Assembly (NCBI GenBank): GCA_900095095.1
Contig: FMBT01000316.1
Coordinates: 186,001-250,000 of the forward strand
DNA: 64,000 bases
Direction of reading: 5' to 3'
Source: Fragilariopsis cylindrus CCMP1102
Lineage: Eukaryota > Bacillariophyta > Bacillariophyceae > Bacillariales > Bacillariaceae
Below, piece by piece: positions 43,716-54,580 of this stretch (positions are counted from its first letter, which is position 1; each line of letters starts with the position of its first letter). The position numbers and the translations under genes were made by a program. The notes under the pieces are model-generated. The model made no database searches. It worked only from the letters and a program-made list of their open reading frames with translations, and was not told where the DNA came from.

Positions 43716-46569
43716 TACTATTGTTGTTTTGTAAATTTGTGAGTTACTCAAGTCTGATGGGTTGCTTGATGGATTGATTGTGTGAGTGATGGGTTGCAAA
43801 GGTTTTGTGTATACCGTTGTACCAGTGGTACAGGTTTGTGCTGTGCTGTGCTGTGGTGGTAATCTCTGTTGTGAAGAAACAAGAATGCTTTTTTGGTGTT
43901 CGCGTTGATTTATCGTGGTGGCTGTGAGCGATGTGAGTGAGTGATCGATTCAATCGGCATTCCGATTAAACTTGCGTGTTAGGATGTGCCACGTAATACA
44001 AACAGCACCACACCATCTGTGCTCTGCTCCTCGGACACATTTTATAACATATTATGCGAGTAGTGCGCGTGCCAACCTGAGTGCGGTGTAAATAATGCAT
44101 ACACGAGCGACGTAGGAATGCGAGTGAACGCGTGCGGTTTTGGAAGTGGCAAACAAAAACACGTCTTTTCGCTGTGTTTGACGCGTTTTAAAAAGAAGAA
44201 TATGTCATTTAATGGGAATTATATATTATATAACGAACAAGTAGTTTTTCCGATTGTATTTGTTAAACGGATAAAGTCGCACATCAATTAAAAAGCTTGC
44301 AAGCTGTTTCTGTGTTCGTCAAATCACACTTCTTGGTCAATGCACTGTAAACACTAATAGTATTAAGTCAGCACATGAAACACGTGTATTGTTGACATTT
44401 AAAAAGAAGAAGATGACGAAATTATTATATAATGAACAAGCCAAGAAATTAGTCGCGCGTGGTTTGTCAAATCACACTTTGGACTAATACTGTAGCACTA
44501 TTCTATTAAGTAAGTAAGTAGTAAAAAAAGGTATTTGACGAATTACGTACGCGATTAAAAGATGATGCATTCCCTCACATTTTAATTCTTCTTTTTCAAA
44601 GAAGTAAATTCTGTACTGATGACACAGTCGTCGCTCCTGCATACCTTTTTCCAATCTTCTTCAAGCCTGAGTAAATTCTACTGATGCATGAGCGATAAAA
44701 AAATAGTAATAATGTCAGATTATGTCTCTGACGATGAGAACAGCTGAGCGACATCCATGACGCACAACAATAACTTACTGATAGTAATCCCGTGCGTCAT
44801 TTGCTTTTGACGTACTTGTGTACTTGTAACAGATGCATATTTTATTCTACAGTACAGTACCTACAAAATAATCTTAATGTTTTGACGCACAATCATATTA
44901 TTATTACCGTTGTATGTTCTTCTAAATTACAGATCAATGACAGTGCCACGCCGTAGTGTTGAGTACGCACGAAACGACCAAGCATGCAATGACGAAGCAA
45001 AACGACCACCTCACGCACGATACACACGGTACGTTTGCTGCCTATAGAGCGATTTAGACGACTCGACACGACTCGACTCACTCTACTTGTTACCAGCACA
45101 GCTATTGTACAATTAATTGTTTCTTTACCACGACTGTACATGGCTGACATGAAGTTTGTGATGGCGACATCACCAATCCAAGTTTGTGACTTCGAATATG
45201 AGTGTACGAATGAGGAAATCCCAAACGAAATATTTTAAAAAGATATCATCATCATCGAATTGTCAATCAGGGACTGCGACAACAACGTCATAATCATCAC
45301 CATCACCATCACCATCGTTATCGTCATCGTGAGATATTGTTGACGAGGACGTCGGCGGCGGTGACTATTCTATTCCCCTAGTTTTCTAATACAAAACAAT
45401 TCACCTGCTGGGAGATAGAATGAATACAATACAATCCACCTACTGGAACGTGCGATTTACGGTGGAGGTGTAGGAACGAATGATTCAAACAAAAAACAAA
45501 CACTCGTAGTCGTTGAAACTAAGGGTACTAGTTCTACTGCAGCCGATAACAATGATAACAACGAGGATGATGATGCTGACGCTAGTAGAGAAACTATCAG
45601 CGAGAATGATGGCATAACAGCACAGTTGATGTGATGGTACAGACTCTGATATCACCGATGATAGTTATGCTTACGGTGAAGAGGATGATAGTAATAACAA
45701 GTAATGATTACAACGGCGTATCAAATTACCATGCAATACTCCTGTACCCGTATGCGTAGACTCACTTTCTCGTTTTTTCGCTCGAAGATTATTCTATCTT
45801 CTAGTATAGCTGTAGCTGTCTATCTCAAAGGCTCTTAGCCATTTTAATCTCGTGAAGATCTTTTGTTCTTCTAGCTACAGACACGTTTAGTCGGAATTAA
45901 TGCAGTTTCATTGCGCGCGTGTGTATATTTCTGTGTGAATTCCATTTTGGAATGACAAAAGTCAATGATATATATCGTTACATGCTGTTATACCTGGTGC
46001 GTCCAACATACTGTACGGTAGGATATCTTCCCGACGTGGATACAAATTTCTTGCAACATTTTTGAAAAATAGCACCCCCCCATCTTTTTATTTGGAGAAT
46101 GACTACAAGTAAGTGACTACTGATGTTGTTGCGATAATGTTTTCAAGTGTGGAAAGCAAACGGAAAAAGACACAAAAATTTTAGCCTAGAACAACAAAAC
46201 ACCCTGACTTTTTCATTTTCCACTAGAGGGTTGTATATAGTTTTTGATCCACCTTTCGTCCAAAGATTAAGCGATAGATTTCGCACATCCTTTGACGAAA
46301 TTTTCCCTGAGAAAACTGCTTATCAATTCTTTTTTAAAGAGTCCGTGTGAGGCAACTCCAAAATATACTGATATTACATCACTCTTTTATCTTCAGGGAG
46401 ATTTTTTTGTGGTGGTAGGAGTAGTATAATGCTACTACTGTACTTAAATTCAGTTAGGTTTAACGAACTTTTAGTTGAGTGCATTGGAGTGGCAAGTCAT
46501 GATTATTCGTTGCAGAAAATGAAAGGTAGAATAATATGTAGCAATAATAATTTACTAGTAAGTTGATGA
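43716..46569. other. Long intergenic region with a diverged tandem duplication
   Basis: No supportable gene in 2.85 kb. A segment of about 200 bp is duplicated in diverged form (about 44148-44365 and 44372-44510; shared blocks AAACACGT, TTTAAAAAGAAGAA, GTCAAATCACACTT and TATTAAGT). A frame without an ATG near 45400-45634 has Asn/Asp-rich, coding-like composition (TAADNNDNNEDDDAD) and may be a gene remnant. A small ORF at 46147-46350 has no recognisable feature. Confidence 0.4.
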
Positions 46570-47592
46570 TTACGCTGCATTAGGAAAGCATTCTCGTTGT
46601 TGTGACGTTACAAGAGATATATTTTGTAGGAATCCTTCTTTTATATCAATTAAACCTGTAGCCATATACGAGAGTGTCATCAACATCGAGTCGTATACAA
46701 ATTCTCCTTCTTCTTCTTGTTCGCTTTTGTCGCCATCATCATCATCATCATCATCATCATCTGATGATACACCCACTGGACCATCGTCGTCATTGTCGTC
46801 GTCATTATCACTATCATTACAATACTCGAAAAACTCGATATCAGTATCGATGCTTCGTTGGACATGATGATGATGATGATGATGATGATGTTGCTGCTTA
46901 TTGTGATCAACTGCAAGCATTATAGTTGAATGCAAACGATCTAAACACTGTTGATATCGTTCCTCGTGCTGCTGTAGCTGCCCTTGTTTATGATAACGAT
47001 AGATGTTACTTAAATTATTATAAACAATCATATCGAGACGAAGACTTTTTCTGTTATGTGGTTGTAGTCTTTGATGATATTCATTGGCAAGTTCGTAAAA
47101 TCGAAGTGCGTTGTCGACGATCCTAGCATCGCTGCCCTTATCAGACGACGACGACGCAATGGCTTTTAAATGATGTGCTATTGCTAAATTGAATGTAATG
47201 ATAAGAGATAATGTCGAACCCATATTATGGAATTGATACATAGTCCGTGATGTGACACAGATCGGTTGTCGATAAATGAAATTGCCACGACCGTCGCTTA
47301 TTCCGCTATCATTGATGCTATCGTATTCCGAAAACACAATAGAACTATCAATGGAACAACATTTATGACTATGACATTCGGCAGTAGTAATCAATAGTAG
47401 TTGTTCCTCATCCGTTTGTTGTATTTCACTTAACTTTAAAGCTTTAGCAAGAAAAGTTATAGCTTGGTCGTATTGTCTAATATTGATGCAGTTAGCAGCG
47501 CCATTATTCAGTCTTTGTGCATACCGATGATGAACAGAAGCAGAAGCAGAAGCAGATGAGTTTGAGGAGGTAGGAGAAGATAAAGGAGACAT
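46570..47592 (-). CDS. TPR-like protein with His and Asp runs
   Basis: A 340-residue single-exon frame starting at an ATG (MSPLSSPTSSNSSAS). TPR-like helices: AANCINIRQYDQAITFLAKALKLSE, TLSLIITFNLAIAHHLKAIA, ALRFYELANEYHQRL, and LDMIVYNNLSNIYRYHKQGQLQQHEE. A His run of nine and an Asp run follow, then a hydrophobic C-terminal helix. This layout (variable Ser-rich start, FNLAIAHHL motif, ELANEY, YNNLSNIY) is a widespread diatom multi-copy family of unknown function. The His and Asp runs come from CAT/GAT trinucleotide expansion and probably vary between strains. Confidence 0.8.
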   Translation of the reverse strand: MSPLSSPTSSNSSASASASVHHRYAQRLNNGAANCINIRQYDQAITFLAKALKLSEIQQTDEEQLLLITTAECHSHKCCSIDSSIVFSEYDSINDSGISDGRGNFIYRQPICVTSRTMYQFHNMGSTLSLIITFNLAIAHHLKAIASSSSDKGSDARIVDNALRFYELANEYHQRLQPHNRKSLRLDMIVYNNLSNIYRYHKQGQLQQHEERYQQCLDRLHSTIMLAVDHNKQQHHHHHHHHHVQRSIDTDIEFFEYCNDSDNDDDNDDDGPVGVSSDDDDDDDDDGDKSEQEEEGEFVYDSMLMTLSYMATGLIDIKEGFLQNISLVTSQQRECFPNAA

Positions 47593-48999
47593 GTTCGATG
47601 GATTTGTATTGTTTGCTTTTATTAGATTATGTTGTATGTACTTTTTTTCAACAATGATCGCTTTCTTGGAGCTCTCCCTACTAGCACAATTTATAAGCTA
47701 GTTTCGAGCGATTTATTATCTTGTGTATTTACGGTATTCCCCTAACTACTGTAGAGTACAGTACATTTTTGTTCTACATTATTCGCTGCTTGCTTTACTT
47801 ACTCAGTCGTTCAAAAAGTGCGTACCACAATAGTTGAAGCTATTTTGTGTTCGCTTTTTACTTTTTACATTGGTTGGTCGTACCAAAAAGTATGTATCCT
47901 TTTTTTAGTTTGTTAAACATCGGCGATAATGCTGTGGTGAGGAGCGAAGTCTAATCTAATCATGCATTGATACTGGTACTGTCAATAAGTGTTCAATCCC
48001 ATGTTTCATGATTTGTGTACTGTAGGCTGTTAAGTATTTTGCTTTTGTTTAATTGCATCCATGAGGGCAATACTAAATAAATTCGATTCACAAAGCAAAG
48101 CACTTAAATCTAATCCCATGCGAATTAACCAAATCATGATTGATACTTTTATTTAACAAAAGCCACATCAAACCTTCAACTCACGTCTACATCTCTCTCT
48201 CTCTCTCTCTCTCTTGCGAACAATGTGTGCACCCTGACAATAATTTGGTTGTACAGTAACCACTTCAACTTACGTTTTTACCTACACACCTACAATACCT
48301 ACTATTATGGTTGATACTTTTGCTTCCTTTAAAAGCCACACCAAACCTTCAACTCACGTTTTGCGAACTGTGCACCCTAACAATTTAGTTGTGCCTGTCC
48401 AATCATGATGATTCTTTCCTTTCCCGGCGAAGGCACTTCACCCAAAACTTACAACTTACGTTATGACCTACATGTACCTAGTAGTATCTAGTATGACCTA
48501 CTTGTCACATCATCACACTATTCCTACCATGCGTGTCATGCTATATATAAAGTATTGGCGTAAAACGAGATCTATATACAGTCTATAACTTTCTTTCTCT
48601 TTTAATATATATATATTATCGTTTTGTATAGTATTTCCTTTCTCTACATCACTTACTTACGTACGTACGAGTATTACATGACACTGCTGCAGTCCTACAA
48701 TGCATTTCATTTCATTTCATTTCATTTCATTTCATTTCATTTCAATCATGGTCTACTACAACACCAACGACGACAATGACAATGACAATGACGACAACGA
48801 ATTATTTAATTATTTTCCATGTATTCCTTATTATTTGGTAATTCTTTTTGATTTTTATTCGTATTTTCCACTTACACTACCGTACTTCCACGTTTTAATA
48901 CTTTTGTTTTCACTCACTCACTTACTCACTCACCTATTCACTCACTCACTCAGTAATTCATGCAGTACTACTCACTCATGCAGTACTACTCATACTCAC
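47593..48999. other. Intergenic region with a duplicated block and microsatellites
   Basis: A block of about 160 bp occurs twice in tandem (about 48148-48309 and 48311-48492; shared words TTGATACTTTT, AACCTTCAACTCACGT, TTGCGAAC, TGTGCACCCT). A (CT)n run at 48191-48213 interrupts only the first copy. An ATTTC pentanucleotide run lies at 48703-48743, and CACTCACTCA runs near 48915. No gene recognised. Confidence 0.5.
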
Positions 49000-50505
49000 T
49001 CATGCAGTAGTAGTATCGTTATCCATAAATTTGATAATAGCATTTAAACATAAATCTTGTTTTTGAATATATAAATAATGTCCAGCATCTTCGACTGGAA
49101 TAACTTTTGATTTTGATAATTGTAATTTTTCCTCTCGTTCCAGTAATGCAATAGAGGTATAATCATGAAAATTACACTTCTTTTTTGTACCATACATATA
49201 TAATATTGGTGTTCGTTTCCAATCCGAATGTAACACAAATTCATCTATAATACTATTATTACTTGACTTATTATTATTAACTATTGTTGCAAATATTTCT
49301 TTAAATAGATACCAATATGGATAGGCCATATAAATTACATTAGAGATTGATTTAGTACGATTATTTTGTTGATATATGGATAAACTGGATTGTAGATCCC
49401 ATTTATATAATGGATCTAATTGAAATATACTTAAAAACTTAATACCAAATATATAATTCAACCATGCTATATGTTTCGATATATAACGTTGGATTAGAAA
49501 TGATATTGCTAATACAATTTTATATAATAATTCACATAATAATTGTTTAATTGTTGGTTTTTTTGTATCAACTACTAGTTCTTCTTTCTCCTGAGTAGAT
49601 AACTCTTTTAATTTTGATTTGGAGGAACCTACTAATACATCCAAATATATCACATTATTTGGTTTAAATAATAATAATGATATATCATCCTCATCACATG
49701 ATGACGATCCGTCTTGATTAATTTCTTTCAATAATTCTTCATATTCCTTCAAAGTACGATTTAACCAGATTGTACCACCCAACACACCCCAATCATGAAA
49801 TATACCGGTAAATTTTGTGTTTCCAATTCCACCAATAAATGTGGATTCATTTCGTATTGTTTTCACAGCATCACGTATTGAATTGGACCAATCATTATAA
49901 GAATATCCATCCTTATTATGAGATATTTCCCATGACGATACACCATCGTCTGGACTTGGATTATCATATCCTGGTAAACAGATCACACCGACAAACGTGT
50001 TACCTTGTTTTGCTAATTTATCAGCAAATGATTGAAATATGGTCTGATCATCGGCATAGCCAGCACAACATATTGCAATTTTTTCACAGGAAGAATTACC
50101 ATATAAATAGATTACATTACTATGATTATCACCGTATTTCAAAATTTTATCTGGTTTTGGTACAATTAAGGAGCCATCAGTAGTAGCGTCGTCTACGTCT
50201 ACTGCAGGATCAGCAGGATCGGTTGCGGTTGCAGCGTCTGCGGGACTATTACTTGAACTAGTACTCATCTCGTCGTCGTCTTTGATTATTCGTTTTATTG
50301 ATTGCAGCTTGTTATTTGTTTGTGCTGTTGTTGCTTTTAGAGTTTTATTACTGACGATTCGATTCGTACTAAACCCAACGACTACCGGCACTGTACTACT
50401 TGTAATTGTAGTTGTTATTTGGTTTGATTGGAATTGGAATTGTGAAGTAAACAATAATAGAACGAAATAGAAACAGAATGCAGAAGAATTAAGAATGCGT
50501 GACAT
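49000..50505 (-). CDS. Alpha/beta hydrolase with a plastid-type signal
   Basis: A 501-residue single-exon frame with an N-terminal signal peptide (MSRILNSSAFCFYFVLLLFTS). A second possible processing point, VPVVVG/FSTNR, resembles the A-F type diatom plastid-targeting site, so plastid import is inferred but not certain. The hydrolase fold begins near residue 130: a strand with CCAGYADD, then LPGYDNPSP, then FHDWGVLGG with D238 at the position of the nucleophile in epoxide hydrolase and haloalkane dehalogenase relatives (HDWG). A cap region with a hydrophobic helix (LLYKIVLAISFLIQRYI) follows; the catalytic His is in DAGHYLYIQ (H476). Substrate unknown. The sequence is strongly AT-rich with many Asn and Ile codons. 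Confidence 0.78.
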   Translation of the reverse strand: MSRILNSSAFCFYFVLLLFTSQFQFQSNQITTTITSSTVPVVVGFSTNRIVSNKTLKATTAQTNNKLQSIKRIIKDDDEMSTSSSNSPADAATATDPADPAVDVDDATTDGSLIVPKPDKILKYGDNHSNVIYLYGNSSCEKIAICCAGYADDQTIFQSFADKLAKQGNTFVGVICLPGYDNPSPDDGVSSWEISHNKDGYSYNDWSNSIRDAVKTIRNESTFIGGIGNTKFTGIFHDWGVLGGTIWLNRTLKEYEELLKEINQDGSSSCDEDDISLLLFKPNNVIYLDVLVGSSKSKLKELSTQEKEELVVDTKKPTIKQLLCELLYKIVLAISFLIQRYISKHIAWLNYIFGIKFLSIFQLDPLYKWDLQSSLSIYQQNNRTKSISNVIYMAYPYWYLFKEIFATIVNNNKSSNNSIIDEFVLHSDWKRTPILYMYGTKKKCNFHDYTSIALLEREEKLQLSKSKVIPVEDAGHYLYIQKQDLCLNAIIKFMDNDTTTA

Positions 50506-51212
50506 TCAAGATGAAAGAGACGAGACGAGACGATGAAAGAAATAATAATACATGGAGTTGTACAGCATGTGTACTATGTCATGTCATGTAATGTCGTTGA
50601 AGTTCTGATTGAGAGAGAGAGAGAGAGAGTGTGTGTGTGTGTGACAGCGAACAAGAAGCAATAATATCTTATTTTGTGTCGTGTGTTACAAGTGTATGTA
50701 TGTATGTATGTATGTATGTATGTATGTATGTATGTATGTATGTATGTATGTATGTATGTATGTATGTATGTATGTATGTATGTATGTATGTATGTATGTA
50801 TGTATGTATGTTGATGTTGAAGGTAAGTACAGTAAGTTATTTACCTTTGTGAAGGTTACCGTAACGTTAAGTTAGTGACATATATTATCATGACACGTTC
50901 CCACGCCGTACGAAGAGATCGTGACTAAAAATAGCTATGTGTTTGTGGCAGGCAAGTCGTAAATGTGAATGGAATGAGATGCAACGCAATATTATTTTAT
51001 AATATATGATATATAGTTTTTGTTTCTTTTTCTTGATTGATTCGATTGATTCATTCATTCGATTTTTCGATTCTGATGAAATTTTTCCTTTGAATATAAT
51101 AGTCCATCCATTGTATTTCAACATACGTACAATAATACTGTAGATCTTCTTCTGATATGAGTGACGACGACGACCAGCATCGAAACTAAACTAAACTAAT
51201 CTAAACTAAACT
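50506..51212. other. Intergenic region with a long GTAT microsatellite
   Basis: Besides the tetranucleotide run at 50693-50811 it holds a GA run followed by a GT run (50613-50642) and a CTAAA-type repeat near 51185-51210. No gene recognised. Confidence 0.5.
50693..50811. repeat. (TGTA)n microsatellite, about 30 units
   Basis: An uninterrupted TGTA/GTAT tetranucleotide run of about 119 bp. ORFs across it (CMYVCMYV...) are artefacts of the repeat. Confidence 0.97.
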
Positions 51213-52697
51213 CTAATTAAACGGATGAAAATATTTACCAAGTGCCTTGATCATATCATTAATACCGAGTGTTTTACATCCTTTCTTTAAATGTCCTTGC
51301 TTCATTGATTCGTCACCATCTACATGACCAAAATGATTTTCGTTTTCACTTTCACCTTCAATTTCTTCTTCTTCGTCATCATCATCATCATCATCATCCT
51401 CATCATCATCATTCGAATTGGAATTGGAATTCGAATTCGTTTCTGTGGTGAAGTTTTTGAGATTTTCCTTTAATTTTTCCAAGTCAACATTTACAAGCCA
51501 TTCTTTATCTCTTGCATGATTGATACGTTTAACCTCGTACTCAATTTCATTGTGATAGTAATCTATATCATTATTTTCGGCAACGACGACATTATTGACA
51601 TCATCCATGGTGATGATTCGTTTTCGTTTTCCGACAAGTCCTAAGGTTTTATCAATTTCATTCAAAACTGTTCTATCTCTTGCAGATACATCTATTTCAA
51701 TATAAGGTTCATCTGATATACTTGGTGGTTCACAATGACCAGACGTACCGAATTCTCGTTCAAATTTACAGAAATTAGTGTAGTTGAATTCACCCTTTAA
51801 TCCAGGAGTGAATATTGCACCCTCTTCCATAGATAAATCACCAGCTTCTATAAAATGAAGTGTTCTTTTCCATTTCGATTCAAGTAATACATCCATTGTA
51901 CAATGTAAAAATAAAAAGGTGACGTCTACAGCACCAGCCTTACGTAGTTTCATTTTTGTATAGTCTCTCATTTCACGTCGAATCATCGCAAAAGATAATA
52001 CAACATTATTCTTATTATTCCCACCACTATCGTTGTTATTGTTGTTAGATGATTTTTGTTTTTCTGACGACGTGACCGTCGCCATCTCTAAAGTAAGTCT
52101 AACTAATTCATCAGTATACGGTTGCCATATTTCTTTTGGTGCATCCTTCTCCTTCATCCAATATTTACCAAATGCCTTTGTCATATCACTACTGAGTGTT
52201 TCATATCCTTCCTTTAAATGTCCTTGCTTAAATGGTTGGTCACCATCCACATGACCGAAATTCCAAATGTGTTGTAAGTAATCACCTGTGAATGTCTTAC
52301 CTATATTACAATAAAAATATCATTAGTAAAATGCAGCAATACATAAAAATAATAATAATCAAAAGATGTGAGATGATTCTTCGATTAATCATAATATAAT
52401 ACTCTGAGACTGACGGCATACTACTGTACACCGTCTGATACTATAGAAGGAAGTGACACTTATCGATCGGTAGACTGGTAGATCGAGGGGCGTATAACGA
52501 AATAGTAGATTGCCCATACATGTACACACATACGCGTACATACACACATATACACACAGACAAATACCGAACCGACATATTACACGCACATACTACACTA
52601 GTAGGTTTACGTTACATTTCTTACCCGTTCCCGGATCAGCAACTACGATAATAAATTTAGTCGCATTGATTTTCTTATTGCTCCATTCTGTTGACAT
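51213..52697 (-). CDS. P-loop kinase-like NTPase with duplicated terminal segment, two exons
   Basis: Exon 1 is 52697-52625 and exon 2 is 52300-51213, joined at GTAAGA and TATAG, 386 residues. The intron falls inside the Walker A motif: ADPGTG|KTFTGDYLQ reads A-x4-GKT only after splicing, which strongly supports the gene model. WNFGHVDGD follows, as in small-molecule kinases of the gluconate/shikimate-kinase-like group where HxDGD binds substrate or metal. The middle part (MRDYTKMKLRKAGAVDVTFLFLHCTMDVLLESKWKRT) fits a Rossmann-type kinase lid and core. An acidic run precedes a C-terminal copy of the N-terminal segment (FGHVDGDESMKQGHLKKG). Substrate unknown. It is divergent from the EF-hand fragment at 53184. 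Confidence 0.75.
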
Positions 52698-53183
52698 TTT
52701 GTTTTGATTGTTTTTATAGCTTTTTTTACTTTATGTTATTTGATTTTATGAGCGTGATTTTACTGGATTTCAATGCTTATAAGCTAGCTACAAAATACGA
52801 TTTTAAGTCGCTCAAAAGCGACCCCGACACCGACGAAGACTTCATACGTGAAGTGACTAAATATTTTACGCGAGTAAAGAAAGCGCTCTAGTGAAACCCG
52901 CGTGTATTCAATCCTACGTGATGCATTGCTGAGATGAGAAAGCGCTGTGAACTTCAATGATTGTTTTATGCAAAGAAAACGCGATGCCATAAGTAAAATG
53001 CATGATTTTTAGAAAAGGTGGTGATGAAGTTGCCGGAAAGCTCGTAACAATATTTTAAACATTTTCCACTAAAACAGATCAACAGCGATCACAAAGTGAA
53101 AAGCTACAACACATAAACTAGAAATAAACAAATATTGAAAAACGAGTACAGTATAATAATACCAAGACCAAGATCAAGTCAAG
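52698..53183. promoter_or_regulatory. Shared upstream region containing copy 1 of a duplicated block
   Basis: This lies between the P-loop gene (-) and the EF-hand ORF (+). 52781-53118 is the first copy of the block repeated at 53734-54000. Highly conserved words include GTGAAGTGACTA, AAGAAAGCGCT, AGTGAAACCCGCG, AAAGAAAACGCGATGCCATAA, ATGCATGATTTTTA and AGTTGCCGGAAAGCTCGT. Promoter activity is inferred from position only. Confidence 0.5.
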
Positions 53184-53438
53184 ATGTCTACTACAGATAA
53201 AATGAAGATTCGTGTTTCATCATTACCAGCGTCATTGCGTGGAACTATTGCAACACTTAAGTTAGATAAATATGGTGATGGTGCATTAGATGAAGAAGAA
53301 TTTGCTGTGGCTGTTGATAGTTTTGCAAATGAAACAAAGGATAATTTTAAGCTTAAAAAAAAAGTTAGGGCGCTATGTGCCTTTTCTTTTTTTCTTATTA
53401 AGTCATTTTCGTTACATATTTATATATACCGCACCTAA
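53184..53438 (+). CDS. Short EF-hand protein or truncated EF-hand gene
   Basis: An 84-residue frame from an ATG. It has one canonical calcium-binding loop, DKYGDGALDEEEF (loop positions 1, 5, 9 and 12 acidic, Gly at 6), preceded by SLPASLRGTIATLKL and followed by a basic KLKKKVRAL stretch, then a hydrophobic tail (FSFFLIKSFSLHIYIYRT) that looks like untranslated or intronic sequence read through. EF-hand proteins starting this way are usually much longer in diatoms, so this is probably exon 1 of a gene or a truncated copy. No convincing next exon was found before the second copy of the upstream block at 53734. Confidence 0.5.
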   Translation: MSTTDKMKIRVSSLPASLRGTIATLKLDKYGDGALDEEEFAVAVDSFANETKDNFKLKKKVRALCAFSFFLIKSFSLHIYIYRT

Positions 53439-53733
53439 ATATAGTTCTTCCTGTAGTAGTGCTAGTGTTAGTGTTTGTTGTGGGGGTTGTGGTTTTTGTT
53501 GCTCTTGTTGCTGTTGTTGACCACAAGCATGCCATGCCATATTCGATCACCCAAGAAGAAGACGAGGATTATATTATAGTAGTACTGTATAGTAAAAGCG
53601 CGATGGTTTAAAATATGAAGTTTTCCTTCGCGCGTAAGAAAAGAGATGATATGATCAGTTCGATCTGTTCGACGATCGACGATCGACGACGAGGCATCAT
53701 GTATCATAACGCGAAAGGGATGTCATACGTTAA

Positions 53734-54000
53734 AAGCTAGCTACGAAATGAAGACTTCGACGTGAAGTGACTAGATATATTTTACTCGAGTTAAGAAAGC
53801 GCTTTAGTGAAACCCGCGACTCAGCGCAGTGAGGATTGTTATGCAAAGAAAACGCGATGCCATAATTAAGGAAAGTATGCATGATTTTTATAGAAAAGGT
53901 GGTGATGACGAAGTTGCCGGAAAGCTCGTCATAATATTATAAACATTTTTCACTAACTCAGATCAGCGATCACAAAATGAAAAGCCATCCTAACACACAA
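53734..54000 (+). repeat. Second copy of the upstream block
   Basis: This aligns with 52781-53118 in the same orientation, with a central gap and several small indels; long exact words such as GCAAAGAAAACGCGATGCC are kept. It ends two bases before the ATG of the DUF6824-like gene, whereas the first copy ends about 65 bases before the EF-hand ATG. Confidence 0.85.
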
Positions 54001-54002
54001 AA

Positions 54003-54580
54003 ATGGATTCAGAGGAAATGCATCGGTATTTCATTAAACTAGACGATCTTCGGCCTATGATGTTCTTTGTGGTCGAGGCAGGTAAGCTATATATACCTAA
54101 AATTATTATTGTTATTATTGTTATTATTATTATCTTTTTATGATATCGATATAAAAGAGCTTACTTTAAAACAAATCTTTCCTATATTCCAAATAAAACA
54201 GAAGCGCCTTCAATAATGTAGGAAATCGTAGGTTCCACGTTTTGATCAGTTTAAATATCCAACGATATGATGCGGCAAAGTCCAAAACAAGTAAAGCAGC
54301 GGTGATAATGTCTATCTGCAATAGATTAAAAAGAGATATAGGGGTGAGATTTCTGAAGGAAAAGAACAAAGGAGGAGGAGGAGCGACCCGCCCCCATTAC
54401 GTCGAATTGCACCATAAGGACGAAAGAAAGAAAGTTGGACACGCATTACGAGATATGTCGGTCGCTCGACAACGACTCAATAAGCAACGACAGTCGCTTA
54501 CCTTGATGAATGGCAAACGAAAGAGCGACAATAAAGAGGACGACCACCAGCCAAAACACGTCGTCATATTTGGCTGGTAA
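54003..54580 (+). pseudogene. DUF6824-like gene with a one-base frame problem in exon 1
   Basis: Exon 2 (54202-54580) carries the diatom-typical domain, which I take to be DUF6824: NNVGNRRFHVLI, KAAVIMSICNRLKRDIGVRFLK, HYVELHHKDERKKVGHALRD. The domain's hallmark opening, DVLCGRG, is in exon 1 (54003-54081, donor GTAAGC), but in a frame without an ATG. The ATG frame gives MDSEEMHRYFIKLDDLRP, then shifts against the homology at the CCTATGATG position (near 54055). One base too few there explains everything. The domain is abundant in diatoms; its function is unknown. Either a fresh pseudogene, an assembly error or a non-standard start. Confidence 0.62.

Noticed and set aside
45400-45634. Asn/Asp-rich frame as a real gene
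   Set aside because: No ATG, short, and composition explained by GAT/AAC repeats; at most a remnant.
50631-50875. ORFs encoding CMYVCMYV repeats
   Set aside because: Pure translation of the TGTA microsatellite.
53290-53520. Cys-rich ORF ending in CCSCCCC as a second exon of the EF-hand gene
   Set aside because: The phase does not match any plausible donor in the EF-hand ORF, and the sequence is TGT/TGC-rich simple repeat.
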